Positions 1 through 11,402 of a stretch of 64,000 nt of DNA are shown here, one piece after another. Position 1 is the stretch's first letter. Each line of letters opens with the position of its first letter. Source of the DNA: Nematostella vectensis. Lineage: Eukaryota; Cnidaria; Anthozoa; Actiniaria; Edwardsiidae. The DNA lies in the NCBI RefSeq assembly GCF_932526225.1, contig NC_064039.1, positions 12,232,139-12,296,138 on the forward strand, read 5' to 3'. The notes under the pieces were generated by a model that saw only the letters and a list, made by a program, of their open reading frames with translations, ran no database searches and was not told the DNA's origin. The position numbers and the translations under genes were made by a program.

Positions 1-832
1 TCCCAAGTATTCCAGCCATCCCAAGTATCCCAGCCGCCCAAAGTATCCCAGCCATCCCAAGTATCCCAGCCGTCCCAAGTATCCCAGCCGCCCCAAGTAT
101 CCCAGCCGCCCCAAGTATCCCAGCCATCCCAAGTATCCCAGCCATCCCAAGTATTCCAGCCATCCCAAGTATCCCAGCCGTCCCAAATATCCCAGCCGTC
201 CCAAGTATCCCAGCCGCCCCAAGTATCCCAGCCATCCCAAGTATCCCAGCCATCCCAAGTATCCCAGCCGTCCCAAGTATCCCAGCCGTCCCAAGTATCC
301 CAGCCATCCCAAGTATCCCAGCCGCCCCAAGTATCCCAGCCATCCCAAGTATCCCAGCCGCCCCAAGTATCCCAGCCGTCCCAAGTATATCAGCCGTCCC
401 AAGTATCCCAGCCGTCCCAAGTATCCCAGCCATCCCAAGTATCCCAGCCATCCCAAGTATCCCAGCCGTCCCAAGTATTTCAGCCGTCCCAAGTACCCCA
501 GCCGTCCCAAGTACCCCAGCCGTCCCAAGTACCCCAGCCGTCCCAAGTATCCCAGCCGTCCCAAGTATCCCAGCCGTCCCAAGTATCCCAGCCATCCCAA
601 GTATCCCAGCCGTCCCAAGTATTTCAGCCGTCCCAAGTATCCCAGCCATCCCAAGTATCCCAGCCGTCCCAAGTATCCCAGCCGTCCCAAGTATCCCAGC
701 CGTCCCAAGTATCCCAGCCGTCCCAAGTATCCCAGCCATCCCAAATATCCCAGCCGTCCCAAGTATTCCAGCCGCCCCAAGTATCCCAGCCGTCCCAAGT
801 ATCCCAGCCGTCCCAAGTATCCCAGCTGTCCT
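1..832. repeat. 18-bp minisatellite (intronic)
   Basis: About 46 head-to-tail copies of an 18-bp unit, consensus CCCAGCCGTCCCAAGTAT, with frequent G/A and T/C variants (CCG/CCA, TCC/CCC, TATCCC/TATTCC). The array reaches the left edge and stops near 832. It lies downstream of the donor at 1130 of the minus-strand transporter exon, so it is probably inside that gene's first coding intron. The 18-bp period leaves reading frames open, but no start or exon boundary suggests it is coding. Confidence 0.95.
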
Positions 833-1130
833 ATGTGTCTTGACTGATACCAAACTGTTAATGTCTGTTGTAAGTATCACACTGAGAGAGGTGAGATTCG
901 AGATTTATTATATATGTGTCTGTGTAGGAAAATTTCGGGACTTTTCCATACACCAAGAAATAACCAGATTTCATAGATCAAAACAAGATCCCAAACAAAA
1001 ATCCCATCCAAAACAAAAAAATATAAAATAATGTACCGCGCAGCTGACAAGCTTACATGTAACTTACTCATCCAGTCAAGGTACGATGCTTCGATACTGA
1101 TGTATGCTGTATTAAAAAATATACTCTTAC

Positions 1131-1419
1131 CGTTGTTTTCCATGATAAGGGACATTGCTGCAGTACCAATAATAGATGCGCTGGATCCCCAGGATGTTAC
1201 TAGCAGAACACTTTCCTCGGACCAGCCAAACGCCATTTTACTTGGGCTAGTTATAGGGCCCCATGTATTCCACATCACGTTTGATGTCATAGCGGCAGCA
1301 GAAAACACGAACAAGACGTACCATCGCCTTTTGTAAACCTTGCAAGTTACACGCGATAAAGGTTGGATCGGCTGAACAAGAAGAGGATCGGACTCGCCGC
1401 TTCTGTCCAGTTTCTCCAT
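1131..1419 (-). CDS. SLC49A4: SLC49A4/DIRC2-like MFS transporter, first coding exon (partial)
   Basis: Minus-strand exon starting with ATG at 1419 and ending at 1131 before a good donor (G|GTAAGAG on the minus strand); 96 codons plus one base. The protein begins with a polar N-terminus, then a basic KRRWYVLFVF stretch entering membrane span 1 (about residues 33-52), followed by NTWGPI and a second hydrophobic stretch (about 70-90). The RRW...WNTWGPI pattern is that of SLC49 family transporters, closest to DIRC2/SLC49A4, a lysosomal membrane transporter. Residues 9-14 (ESDPLL) form an acidic dileucine sorting signal, which fits lysosomal targeting. The remaining exons must lie left of the window, beyond the minisatellite. 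The family is clear, the exact paralogue less so (another SLC49 member is the main alternative). Confidence 0.75.
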
Positions 1420-4400
1420 TGTTTGATTATGAAATAACTTATCAAAGGATTACAAACATCTCAGTACCTAGCTCTAATATTTTCACGATTGCGATCACCT
1501 CCTGTAGTTGTCCTGTAATTGTCTTATCCTAGAACAAAAATCAAAATAAACTGTCATTGCTTTGTGATCTGTATCTATTCAGAACACCCGTATTTCCAAT
1601 GTTGGGGCAGTTGATACCAGGTACCCGGAAACCATACCTAACAATACCGTGCTTGTTACTGGGATACCTGTGGTTTTTTTTCCTTTTTTTTTTTTTGTTC
1701 GGGATTCCTGCGAAACAGGGATCCTGAGCGAAGACACATAAGGGAGAGCAAGAGAGCATAGAGATTGATAATGGAATGCGCAAAATTGTTAACAAAACAA
1801 TCTAATAGATAAATCAGGAAAACTTGTACGAATGTTCTACTGATACACTTTTTTTTATATAAGAATCTTTTTATAAGAAAGTCCAGCCAGATTTCTATGA
1901 GCATGGGTCATCATACACCACTCACTGCTATTACCCTTCATTATACAGAAGGTAGAAGCACACCAAATTTTAAGAACATGCTAAGAACATGCCAAGCCTC
2001 AGACAGCAGAAAATTTTTTTTAGTCCTGATGCGTTCTAAAAATGCAGAAACAAATTGTGCTCAGAGCAACAACCGTCTTATTGCTATTTATCAGTTCAGT
2101 AATTCATTGGGTATTATAGCCGTAAAATGCTCCAAAAATAAGGGAAAGTTCATTTATTATCCTGAGGGAAGGGGGGGGATGAGGATTTTGATTAAATTAG
2201 TTCAGGTGGAAAAAAATGCCCCCCTTCATGCCCCCCTTCATGCTTCCCTCATATTTTCGGTATCCCCCCCCCGTTTTGTTAATGATTTCGAATATGGAAC
2301 AAAAATATATAGCGGAAACCATGAAAAAATAGGTTATATAAAGGTTTGCATTCCATAGATAAAACGTAGTTTAATATGTATTCTGGACTCCTGGATTTTA
2401 CATGCCAAATAACAGCCCCCGAGACTCGTTGAACCAAGAAGTCTGATTTGACACTTGGTCAAATTAGACAAAGAAATCAGTGCCTCCTTTTTAAAACACA
2501 CATTCTTTCGACGACCCTCCTTTAGGCCTCGGATATTTCGCCAGCCCCCCCCCCCCCCCACAGTATCCTCACGCCCCCCCCCCCCCCTGGTGATAATAAA
2601 AATGAACTTTCCCTAAGAACGGCTCAGCCTTAACTGAGAATTAGACGTTTTAATAAAAAAGTGTAAATTTACTTATGGGCTCCTGTTATGTTGATGATAT
2701 AGTTTCTCTTCTTTTTTGTAAAGCTTATCCCAATGTATGCGCGATGGTATGTAAAGGCGGAGAATTCCACGCAGTGGAAATTAAGAAGTGCCGATTTTTG
2801 AGAAAATTATCTTTACACTGCGTTATCATCGCCCCCCTCACCTTTACCCCCTTCTCCAAAATAAATATCATAAATAACTATTTGTGATATGCTCCCCCTG
2901 TTTTTTTGGATATCATTTCTTAATATCACATAAAGCATAAATAGAAAAATATAGCCCTTTGAATGGTAAAAATATGCATATTTTACAGGCACGTACCCAG
3001 GATTGGCAGTCATAGGTATCATATGGAAAAAGCATGGGATTTGAAAAATTCTTAATAAGAAATGCCTCACTTTTGGTCGCGCGCGCCCTGCGCACTCCCC
3101 TGTGTACGAGCCTGTATGATGCATGATAGATCAGAAAACTTCTTCACAGGTGAATGTATGTGTTAATGGCCCTATTAATAAATTATTATTGTTAAGCTTT
3201 GCATGTTTTAATATTTTTTTCCATTGGAAATAAAGATCGAACCAGCTGTGAATTGTAAAATGAAAACAATCGGTAATAAAGGTCTTTTGAATGCTATGCA
3301 TATTGCGGATCTCGATCCTGTAGCGAGCAGACCAAGACATTTGCAAGCGCGAGAAATTTATCTGTAAGTGTTTGATATTGTTTAGATACTTTAAAAAATA
3401 TATTTACTGCTATAGTCTTGTCAAGCATTCTTTAACATGTTATTAATGGAAGGATTTTACGCATCTGGCATTTTGACCATAAAACGGTGTTCCTTTTTTC
3501 CTGCCTTGCCTTAGATAATAATATTCTCAGGTATATTCTTACAGTTTACTTCGTTTCAATAAAAACTCAAAGGTGAGCCAGTGTGATAAAAGGTTTCTGG
3601 TTCACAATGATAATCAATTATTCTTGCCTTTACAATGCGTTCACCCCCCTCTCCTCTTAACCCCTTTCTCTAAAATAAATGATATCATAAATAACTATTT
3701 GTTTTTTTTCTTTTTGGACATCATTTCTTAATTTCACATAAGGGAAGAGTCATTATTTAAAGGAGGGATGGCTGCTATGTTTTGAGGAACGGTTGCTATT
3801 TTTCAAGCATCGATTTAGGGGAGGGCCTCAATTTTTGATACAGGGTTTAGGGGAGGGCCTTATTTTTTGAACAGGTATTCTGATCAGTTTCCGAGCCTCC
3901 TAAAAGTCTGGAATTTCAACTTTTTTCTGGGAAAAACCCCAGACCCCCTACAAAATAGATAAATTAATTAGATGCGTCTTCTGCTTGCACTTCCATGACT
4001 CTTGTTTGACTGGCGTTGAAAACCGTTATCCCCTAAAGTGTGGCCTCTACTATTTTCATCTTTTGCAGTTTTGGTTTCATTAACTCCCATACTTTCCATC
4101 AATGAATTTACGAATTTCGATTTATGTCAAAGTTTCCCGCTACTATCTTTTCAGATTGGTGGTATAAAAACATATTTAAATAAGATTTTAGTTGGCAAGG
4201 AGCTAATGATGCTTTTTTCTATTTAGGTTTTAACAATAATTAACATTTCACATATTTAAATGGCAAAATCTTCACAGAGGAGCCCGCCTCCCGCCTTTTT
4301 GGGGGAGGGTCACCTTTTTTGTGCTTTAGATTGGGGGAGGGTCGCAATTTTTGAACCAGAAAAAAAATTCAACTAAGCAGCCCCTCCCCCCACCAGATAA

Positions 4401-6187
4401 ATATGCCCCACTTTTGGTCGCGCGCGCCCTGCGCACTCCCCTGTGTACGCGCCTGTATGATGCATGATAGATCAGAAAACTTATTCACAGGTAAATGTAT
4501 GTGTTAATGGCCCTTTTAATAAATTACTATTGTTAAGCTTTGCATGTTTTAATAATTTTTCCATTGGAAATAAAGATCGAACCAGCTGTGAATTGTAAAA
4601 TGAAAACAATCGGTAATAAAGTTCTTTGAATGCTATGCATATTGCGGATCTCGATCCTGTAGCGAGCAGACCAAGACATTTGCAAGCGCGAGAAATTTAT
4701 CTGTAAGTATTTGATATTGTTTAGAATTAATTATTATTGTTAAGCTTTGCATGTTTTAATAATTTTTCCATTGGAAATAAAGATCGAACCAGCTGTGAAT
4801 TGTAAAATGAAAACAATCGGTAATAAAGTTCTTTGAATGCTATGCATATTGCGGATCTCGATCCTGTAGCGAGCAGACCAAGACATTTGCAAGCGCGAGA
4901 AATTTATCTGTAAGTATTTGATATTGTTTAGATACTTTAAAGAAATATTCGCTGCTATAGTCTTGTCAAGCATTCTTTTAGCCTAATCAAGCTTAATAAC
5001 ATGTTTTACATGTTATTAGGATTTTACGCATCTTGCATTTGGACCATAAAACTGTGTTCCCTTTTTCCTGCTTGCCTCAGATAATAATAGTCTCAGATAT
5101 GTTCTTACAGTTTACTTCGTTTGAACAAAAACGTAAAGGTGAGGGTCATAAAAGGTTTCTGGTTCACAATGATAATGAATTATGCTTGCCGGAGTTTGAG
5201 CTCCAATTCTGTCTTTTAGTCTTTTCCCTTTTTTCCCCTTCATTTCTTCAGTCCCATCAAGATCTTGTTGTAGTAAAATATTTAACCGTATTAAATGTAG
5301 CTTGATATTTTCGTGCGCTCTAAAATTTGTTAAGCTGCCAGAAAAATATGAAGATTGTTCAAGCACGGCATAGTCTTGCGTCTCAGCAATAGAGCCTGGC
5401 AAAACAAATGTTACTGTTTATGTGGTTACTATTTGGTTCAAATGACTTTCTGTTTAGCTAAGACTGCATCTTGTTCGACTAGTCTGTGTTTCTAAAAATG
5501 TAAGAGACATTTAAAAACAATCTTGATGTAAATGTAAAATTCATATTTCATTAGATAATATGCGGAACAATGAAGGGACCATGTGGTAGGAGTGTATCCA
5601 TATTTTTCGTCCAAATGAATCGGATTAGACAGAGTTTCCATGTCCTTTTGAAAGATTCCCCGACAAAATAACCCACCCGTAAGAGGCTGATAAAATAAAC
5701 GAGGACTTTGTATCGCGAAATTAAATAACCTACCATTTTTTGTTTTTTTCTCGTAACGATCTACTGGTGACGATCAAGAACTTGCAATTTCTCACTTTTG
5801 TTTCAATGGCTTCGTTGTAAATATTTTGAAAATAGAGTTAAGCAAAAAATAATGCGTTTTTTTGTGTTGCTTTTGATATATTCGCAAACTTCGATTCCTT
5901 TAAAGGATAATTTTGTTCCCAAATCGTGAAGTTAAAATCTCGCGAAATGTGCCAACCCTATTTTCGTGGGTTGATCCGTCGGTACCCGCGAAATATAGCC
6001 CCAATAAACTAAGAATGCAACTAAAACCCTAAATACCTAAATCCCTAAATATTTTGCCTTCTCTCTACACGTGTTCGTCGTTTTGAGGTCCATCGAAAGG
6101 TGTTTATAGCAGTTTGATATAATCGTTAGTGGCCCTCTCGTCTATTTATTCATTCACCTTTTTTCAGAAGCCACTTCAGTAGCCGTT
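1420..6187. other. Repeat-rich intergenic region
   Basis: No gene could be supported in these 4.8 kb. Open frames here are short, lack splice-bounded homology and often cross duplicated sequence. The region holds homopolymer C tracts (about 2540-2590), duplicated segments (next entry) and short GC-rich dispersed repeats with GCGCGCGCCCTGCGC cores (3078 and 4418). The left end should carry the promoter of the minus-strand transporter gene. The right end, just before 6188, has a TTTTCAG acceptor-like site 20 bases before the next gene's ATG. Confidence 0.7.
3060..5200. repeat. Segmental duplications, three copies of a core of about 215 bp
   Basis: A segment starting TTAAGCTTTGCATGTTTTAA and ending near the CAAGCGCGAGAAATTTATC motif occurs at about 3194-3365, 4534-4705 and 4740-4912, the last two almost identical and in tandem. 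Sequence before the core (GCGCGCGCCCTGCGC, 3078 and 4418) and after it (TTTCTGGTTCACAATGATAA, 3594 and 5156) is also shared, so a unit of about 1.3 kb was copied and its core then duplicated again. It does not look like a coding gene. Confidence 0.85.
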
Positions 6188-9100
6188 ATGCTCACCGTCT
6201 CTATGGTCAGCGGTCTACTCTTACTTGTCCTGTTTGTAAGTCTATTTCCAACCGAGACCTTGGCTTCGCTAGAATGGAACGGATGGACCCCCTGTGCTGG
6301 GGGAGCATGTGGGAAGAATGGTACTAGAATGAGACGGGTCTTGTGCACAATCAAATGCAAAAATGGACCCGGCGTCGTTATTGAAGAAGAAGCGTGCCTC
6401 ATGCCAAATTGCACCACCAATGGTAAGGGTCGAATAAGCATCCCGGTGGGACAGCTGAGAGGGAGGGGCTGGGGAGGAGTCAGTTAGAAGCTTGGACGCA
6501 TTTTTCTTTTTTGGGGGGGAGGGGGGCTTATTCCACCAATAAACTTCCGGGCGAAAGGGAAGCATTTGAATTCTCTTCGGGATCATTCGAGAAAATACCT
6601 GCACACCAAAAATTCTAAAAAAAAACCCCGAAGCCCTAAGATATGCCATTTCTAAGGCTATTTTGTGTCAGACTGCGTTAAATGCCCAATTTTAACCCCC
6701 AAAAATACGACGAGCATCCCTATCAGGTCAACATGAGAAGAACCTCCCCTGATTTTCTTCCTCTTCTCTTATCCCGTATTTCTTTTTTTCTTTAAATCAC
6801 AGACGCTGCAAACCAATCTAGTCAAATAGTTACTACGAGCCTAGACCTAAGTACAGTGTATTCGCAAAGCCCCATTCCTATCGTGACCACAACAGAGATG
6901 GTAAGAAGCTTAATGCTGAACCTCAGCACAGACCCATTGCAAGACCCTATTCCTATGACCACAACAGAGATGGTAAGAAGCTTAATGGTGAACCTCAGCA
7001 CAGACCCATTGCAAGACCCTTCCCCTATGACCACAACAGAGATGGTAAGAAGCTTAATGATGAACCTCAGCACAGACCCATTGCAAGACCCTTCCCCTAT
7101 GACCACAACAGAGATGGTAAGAAGCTTAATGGTGAACCTCAGCACAGACCCATTGCAAGACCCTTCCCCTATGACCACAACAGAGATGGTAAGAAGCTTA
7201 ACAGCGATGGTGCATTCTGCTGGGCAAAGTATTAAGGACTCACCATCTGCGTCAAGTCCTCTGGTGAAAGCGATTTCGCAAATCGAGACCAGTGCCACCG
7301 CTACGTCCCTTATACGCCCAACAATTACCCTGAATACAGGGTCGGCCATGACTACAAGTATTGGGCCAACCATGAATCCCACCAGCTCTGAACATGTCCA
7401 GTCAACGAAAAGTCTAACGTTTGAAATTACATCGAGTGATGAATGGCGAGAGACGCTGAGAAACAAGAGCAGTGAAGATTACAAGGCTGAAAAGGAAAGA
7501 TTTGAGTCTGCTCTTGAACCGGTGATGAAGGAGACCGAGGGATTTCTGGACGCCGAGGTGATCGACATGAGTAAAGGAAGCATTATGTTCACTTACAGGT
7601 GACTATTAAAACATCATTATCATCATCGTCAACATCACCTCTTCATCATTATTATCACATCCTGTCATCATAATCATCATCACATCGTGTATGGATCAAA
7701 ATCATTATGATATCACCATTATCATCATCAGCAGCAGCACATCGTTATCCTCGTCACAATCGTTATCTATGTGAACATAGTGAATTTTATATAGAGTCTC
7801 AATAAATAAACTTCACATGCACCAATTAGTACAAAATTCATAGATTTTAGAGCCCTCAGTTTCATCTTTATTCATATTATTTTATAATGATATTATTTCA
7901 AATATTTATATTTATCTCAAAAGTTTCATACATTATTCAACAGTTTCAATAAAATGTAGTACAATAGCTTCTTCCCTAAATTAGCCGATATAAATAGATG
8001 ACTTCTCGCACTCTATTTACCTGGATGACAAAATAGAGACTGACAATAAAGACTTGTGTGGTATATCTTATAGGGCCAGATATAGAAGAACGTCTACGAT
8101 TACCTCAGAGAGAATGAGATCGACCTTGTACTCTGCAAGAGATGATCGACTTGCGCAGCTTAACATCATCAGTATCCGAGAAAAAACGGCACAAATTACT
8201 GGTAAGTATAATAATATATTATTTTATAATCAATACTGTTTTGATAACACTTTACATATTAAAACAAGAAAGGTTCTTGTGTGACGTGACAGGGGTTGAC
8301 TTGATGTGCTACAAGTGTATTTTTGGGGCGTGCTTGGTTTGTAGCCCCGTTTTTGTTGACTGTTTGCTGATGGTATTGTGTGACAAAAAAGTATGTTGTA
8401 AACGCAGTTTACTTGGTCATGTGCTGTATGGGCATTTTGAAGTTTTTGGTGCGTCGATGATGGGGCTAATGGTGTTGTGTGACATGACAGGATGCATTTC
8501 ATAAGAAGAAAATGTGAAATTTTGCTACGTGATAGATATTGTGCGCAACGCATTAATTAAGTCTACTTTCGGGCTTTCAAACACCACATAAAGCTATTAT
8601 TCCTTGCATTATTTAGTTCAAAAGAGCACCCCTACTTCTGAAAACACAATGACTGAGGTCTACATGTACTTCTTATACGGAGTGGGAGCAATGCTCGCTT
8701 TGGTGGTCCTTTTCATTGGAACAATGCTGGCTTATCGTAAGGTGAGTGATAGGTGAACGAGTGAGTGAACAAGGGAACAAGTGAGTGAATAAGTGAACGA
8801 GTGAGTGAATAAGAGAACGAGTGAGTAAATAAGAGAACGAGTGAGTGAATAAGGGAACGAGTGAGTGAATAAGGGAACGTGTAAGTGAATAAGGGAACAA
8901 GTGAGTGAATAAGGGAACGAGTGAATAAGGGAACGATTGAGTGAATAAGGTAACGAAAGGATGGTGTATTTACCTTGAAGACTCGAGAGAATGCTGCATC
9001 ACAGGCACGTTCCCAGAATCGGCCGAGGGGGGCTGCTCATGGAATCATTTGGAAAAAGCATAGTATTTAAAGATTCCTTAATAAGAAATTACCCACTTCT

Positions 9101-9622
9101 TGGCCTTGTACGCGCCTGCATCATAAACCGCCTTTTGCTATCCATTAATACAACTTCAACAAATGCTTCCGACTAGGTATTTTCATGAAAATATAATCAT
9201 CATTATCAACATGATCATATCATCAAAATCACCGTCACGTGACGTCGTCTTCGTCGTCGATGCTTTCCCTCATTATCATAACCATCGTTATAATCATCAT
9301 GATCTCATAGCCGTCATTTGCCATTTTTATTTTTAGCAATCTCATCACCATAATCATTTAATTATCATTATCATCGTTTTTATTTTTAGCAATCTCATTA
9401 CCATAATCATTTAATCATCATTATCATCGTCATCACCGGCAGGCTAAGTCATGTAGCATGAAAAACAAAACCATTTTTTTTCTTTTTATTTTTCTTCAGG
9501 TGAAGGGTTCAAGGCCACGTACTAACGACAAAGCACTGGATAAATACACATTCTACTTGACGCTTGAAGACAGGAAGGCAGCCAATAGATTTGAAAGAGA
9601 GCAAAGACGAGACATGACTTAG
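6188..9622 (+). CDS. TSP1-repeat-SEA single-pass membrane protein
   Basis: Exons 6188-6422, 6803-7598, 8074-8201, 8617-8741 and 9500-9622 join in frame to 468 residues, all with GT-AG borders. Residues 1-26 are a signal peptide. Residues 29-76 form a thrombospondin type 1 domain (WNGWTPC start, six cysteines at 36, 41, 53, 57, 70, 75). Four 24-residue repeats (111-206, MVRSL...DPLQDP...MTTTE) and a Ser/Thr-rich linker follow. A SEA domain spans about 290-390 and carries the autoproteolysis-type motif GSIMF at 337-341. A membrane span lies at about 402-425, then a 43-residue basic/acidic tail. This predicts a type I, probably O-glycosylated, mucin-like cell-surface protein cleaved in the SEA domain. 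I know no named orthologue. An acceptor-like TTTTCAG at 6167 suggests a 5' UTR intron. Confidence 0.85.
6856..7203 (+). repeat. 72-bp coding minisatellite
   Basis: Four nearly identical 72-bp units (6898-7185) with degenerate half-units at both ends, translated as 24-residue repeats of the TSP1-SEA protein. The third and fourth bases of codon GTG/ATG positions vary, while the rest is nearly invariant at the DNA level, which indicates recent expansion. Each unit contains GAGATGGTAAGAAG, a good match to a splice donor, inside the coding sequence. Confidence 0.95.
7612..7745 (+). repeat. ATC/ATT triplet-rich low-complexity tract
   Basis: Imperfect (ATC)n/(ATT)n run in intron 2 of the TSP1-SEA gene, beginning shortly after the donor at 7599. 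A similar tract occupies about 9190-9440 in intron 4. Confidence 0.85.
8742..8955 (+). repeat. 20-bp minisatellite built on a splice donor
   Basis: Directly after exon 4 of the TSP1-SEA gene, the donor GTGAGTGA is followed by about ten copies of a unit close to GTGAGTGAATAAGGGAACGA. Every full unit repeats the donor octamer GTGAGTGA, so the first intron bases are tandemly multiplied over about 210 bp. Confidence 0.9.
9190..9445 (+). repeat. ATC/ATT triplet-rich tract
   Basis: Low-complexity ATCATCATT-type sequence in intron 4 of the TSP1-SEA gene. It includes two copies of a unit of about 60 bp containing TTTTTATTTTTAGCAATCTC (about 9324 and 9380). Confidence 0.85.
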
Positions 9623-11402
9623 GAACAGGCCTTTTGATATCTGACGGTCAAGCCAATCCCCAAACATCTTTGAACTGAAAAATTGATGAAGTAGTGGACT
9701 TTTTAAACATGAGATACAAACTTCTGATACTTGACACCCTCTCCCCCTCCCCCTCCCCCTCTCTGCCCCGTCAGATATCAAAAAAGCAGTTAGCATAGCT
9801 ACCCTGTACCTCTGTGTCCAGTTTACTCGTTGAGAGACAATCCAGGTAAACGACACGGAGCACGTGAAACTGCAATTGAAACGAGATGTCCTTGGCGTAT
9901 CTGGAGTGTCACTAAACGGGTGGATCTAGAGTGTACCGGGGACTATACTTACATCGTAGATTAAATTACGTTTTTCTTTTAGAAGCACATAGCTAGACGT
10001 TACGATAGCATATGTTGAGGCCAAGACACTAATTTCGTACCGTTAGAATAAACGCATCTTTAGAGATGGAGCTGGAAATTGCCTATCCAGGATTAGCTAA
10101 GAGGAGGGGGGGGGGGGGGGGGCTGCGCGGTTCTTCAATAAGAAATGACCCACTTTTTGCGCGCGCAGCCTGCGCTATAAACGCGCCTGGAAAGGAAACA
10201 AAACTCCATGATCTTTCGACTATAGAATAATTACGGGAGGGGGGGGGGGGGGGGGAGGGGGGGGAGATCTGTCCCCCAAAATATCTGTTCCGCAGCCCGT
10301 TTTTTTGCTGGCTGGGAAGATGTTAGACCCTTCGGTTGCTGGGGAAAAATCGTCCCGAATGGCTCCGTTGGCAAATTTGTAGTCTCGATCGTCTATACGG
10401 GAGATTATTCATGTGCAAAAATTCCTAACCAATGCTGGCTGGGGAAAAAGGAATGGTCCCTCCTGGATAATATTTTTCCCCAGCAACTTTTAAAATGGAT
10501 ATTTTCGGCGATAGAACATATTCAAACGACAAAATATGCCATTTTAACGTGTTTCGGGGAGGAGGGCCCGTTGTATACCCTTGCTATTTGTAAACAGACA
10601 TGGTATTTGATTGGGTATCTGAGAGAAAATAAGCATTTTTATCAGAAATAGTATATTTTAGGGCTTCTGTGGTACTTTTTGTTTAGGATTTTGGCGTTGT
10701 TTACACAGAACAATATGGTCATGCACTGCACGAACACGTGACTTAGAAAGGTTGTTCCGAAGGCTACCCTTGGTACCAGAGGCTCCGAGCTTCAAAGCGA
10801 CCGGTCAAAAACGTTTTCGCCTCTGGTACACAGGGTAGATGATCTGGTTACTTGTCGGTTGAGGTCCGCTATAAAGGAGAAAAACGACGAAACACGATAT
10901 TTCGGTTGGTTCATCGCGAAACTCCTTGTGGTCGCTACATTACTAATAAAAAGAACACGTATCCACAGAAAGAATGCTCTCATTTGTTTTCCATTTTTAG
11001 TTAAAAGGCGAAACCTACAGTGCTGTGTATTCTGTGTAGCTTACTGGTTAGTTTTTGGCGTGAGGTTCCAGATCAACCACGTCTCCTAGTCGATCTCATC
11101 TTCGGGTACCCGCCAGGGAGTTGAGGTCAGCGTAACGAGTCGTGAGAACGAGGTGGCGGAGGAAGGAGGAGAGAAGAGATGAGAAAGGAAGGAGATGGCG
11201 TCTTCTCGCTCCTACAATACAGAGAAATTAAGAACACAATACCCCCCTTATATTTATATATCACTCACACAACTGGGGTTGTGGTGTCCCCCCAGGGCCC
11301 GTGTTTCGACACTTGTTTGGATGGTACACTTTACCATCATATATGAAGAACCTTGCCGAACTACGACCGCAAAGCTGGTCAATTGCGGGCTCAAATCTCA
11401 AA
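9623..11402. other. Intergenic region between the TSP1-SEA gene and CHMP7
   Basis: Contains two poly-G tracts (10107-10122 and 10238-10262) and a short dispersed repeat (AATAAGAAATGACCCACTTT, about 10136) that also occurs in diverged form at 9079 and 3055. The last 300 bases before 11403 should hold the CHMP7 promoter. No TATA box is obvious. ORFs here overlap repeats or lack homology, and nothing coding is supported. Confidence 0.65.

Noticed and set aside
1..832. CRISPR-like array
   Set aside because: Units are contiguous with no spacers, and the surrounding genes are clearly eukaryotic. The same applies to the arrays at 56825 and 62736.
11301..11402. Upstream start for CHMP7
   Set aside because: In-frame ATG at 11301 would add 34 residues unlike CHMP7 N-termini. 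The ATG at 11403 has the ATGGCGGC context and gives the expected length.
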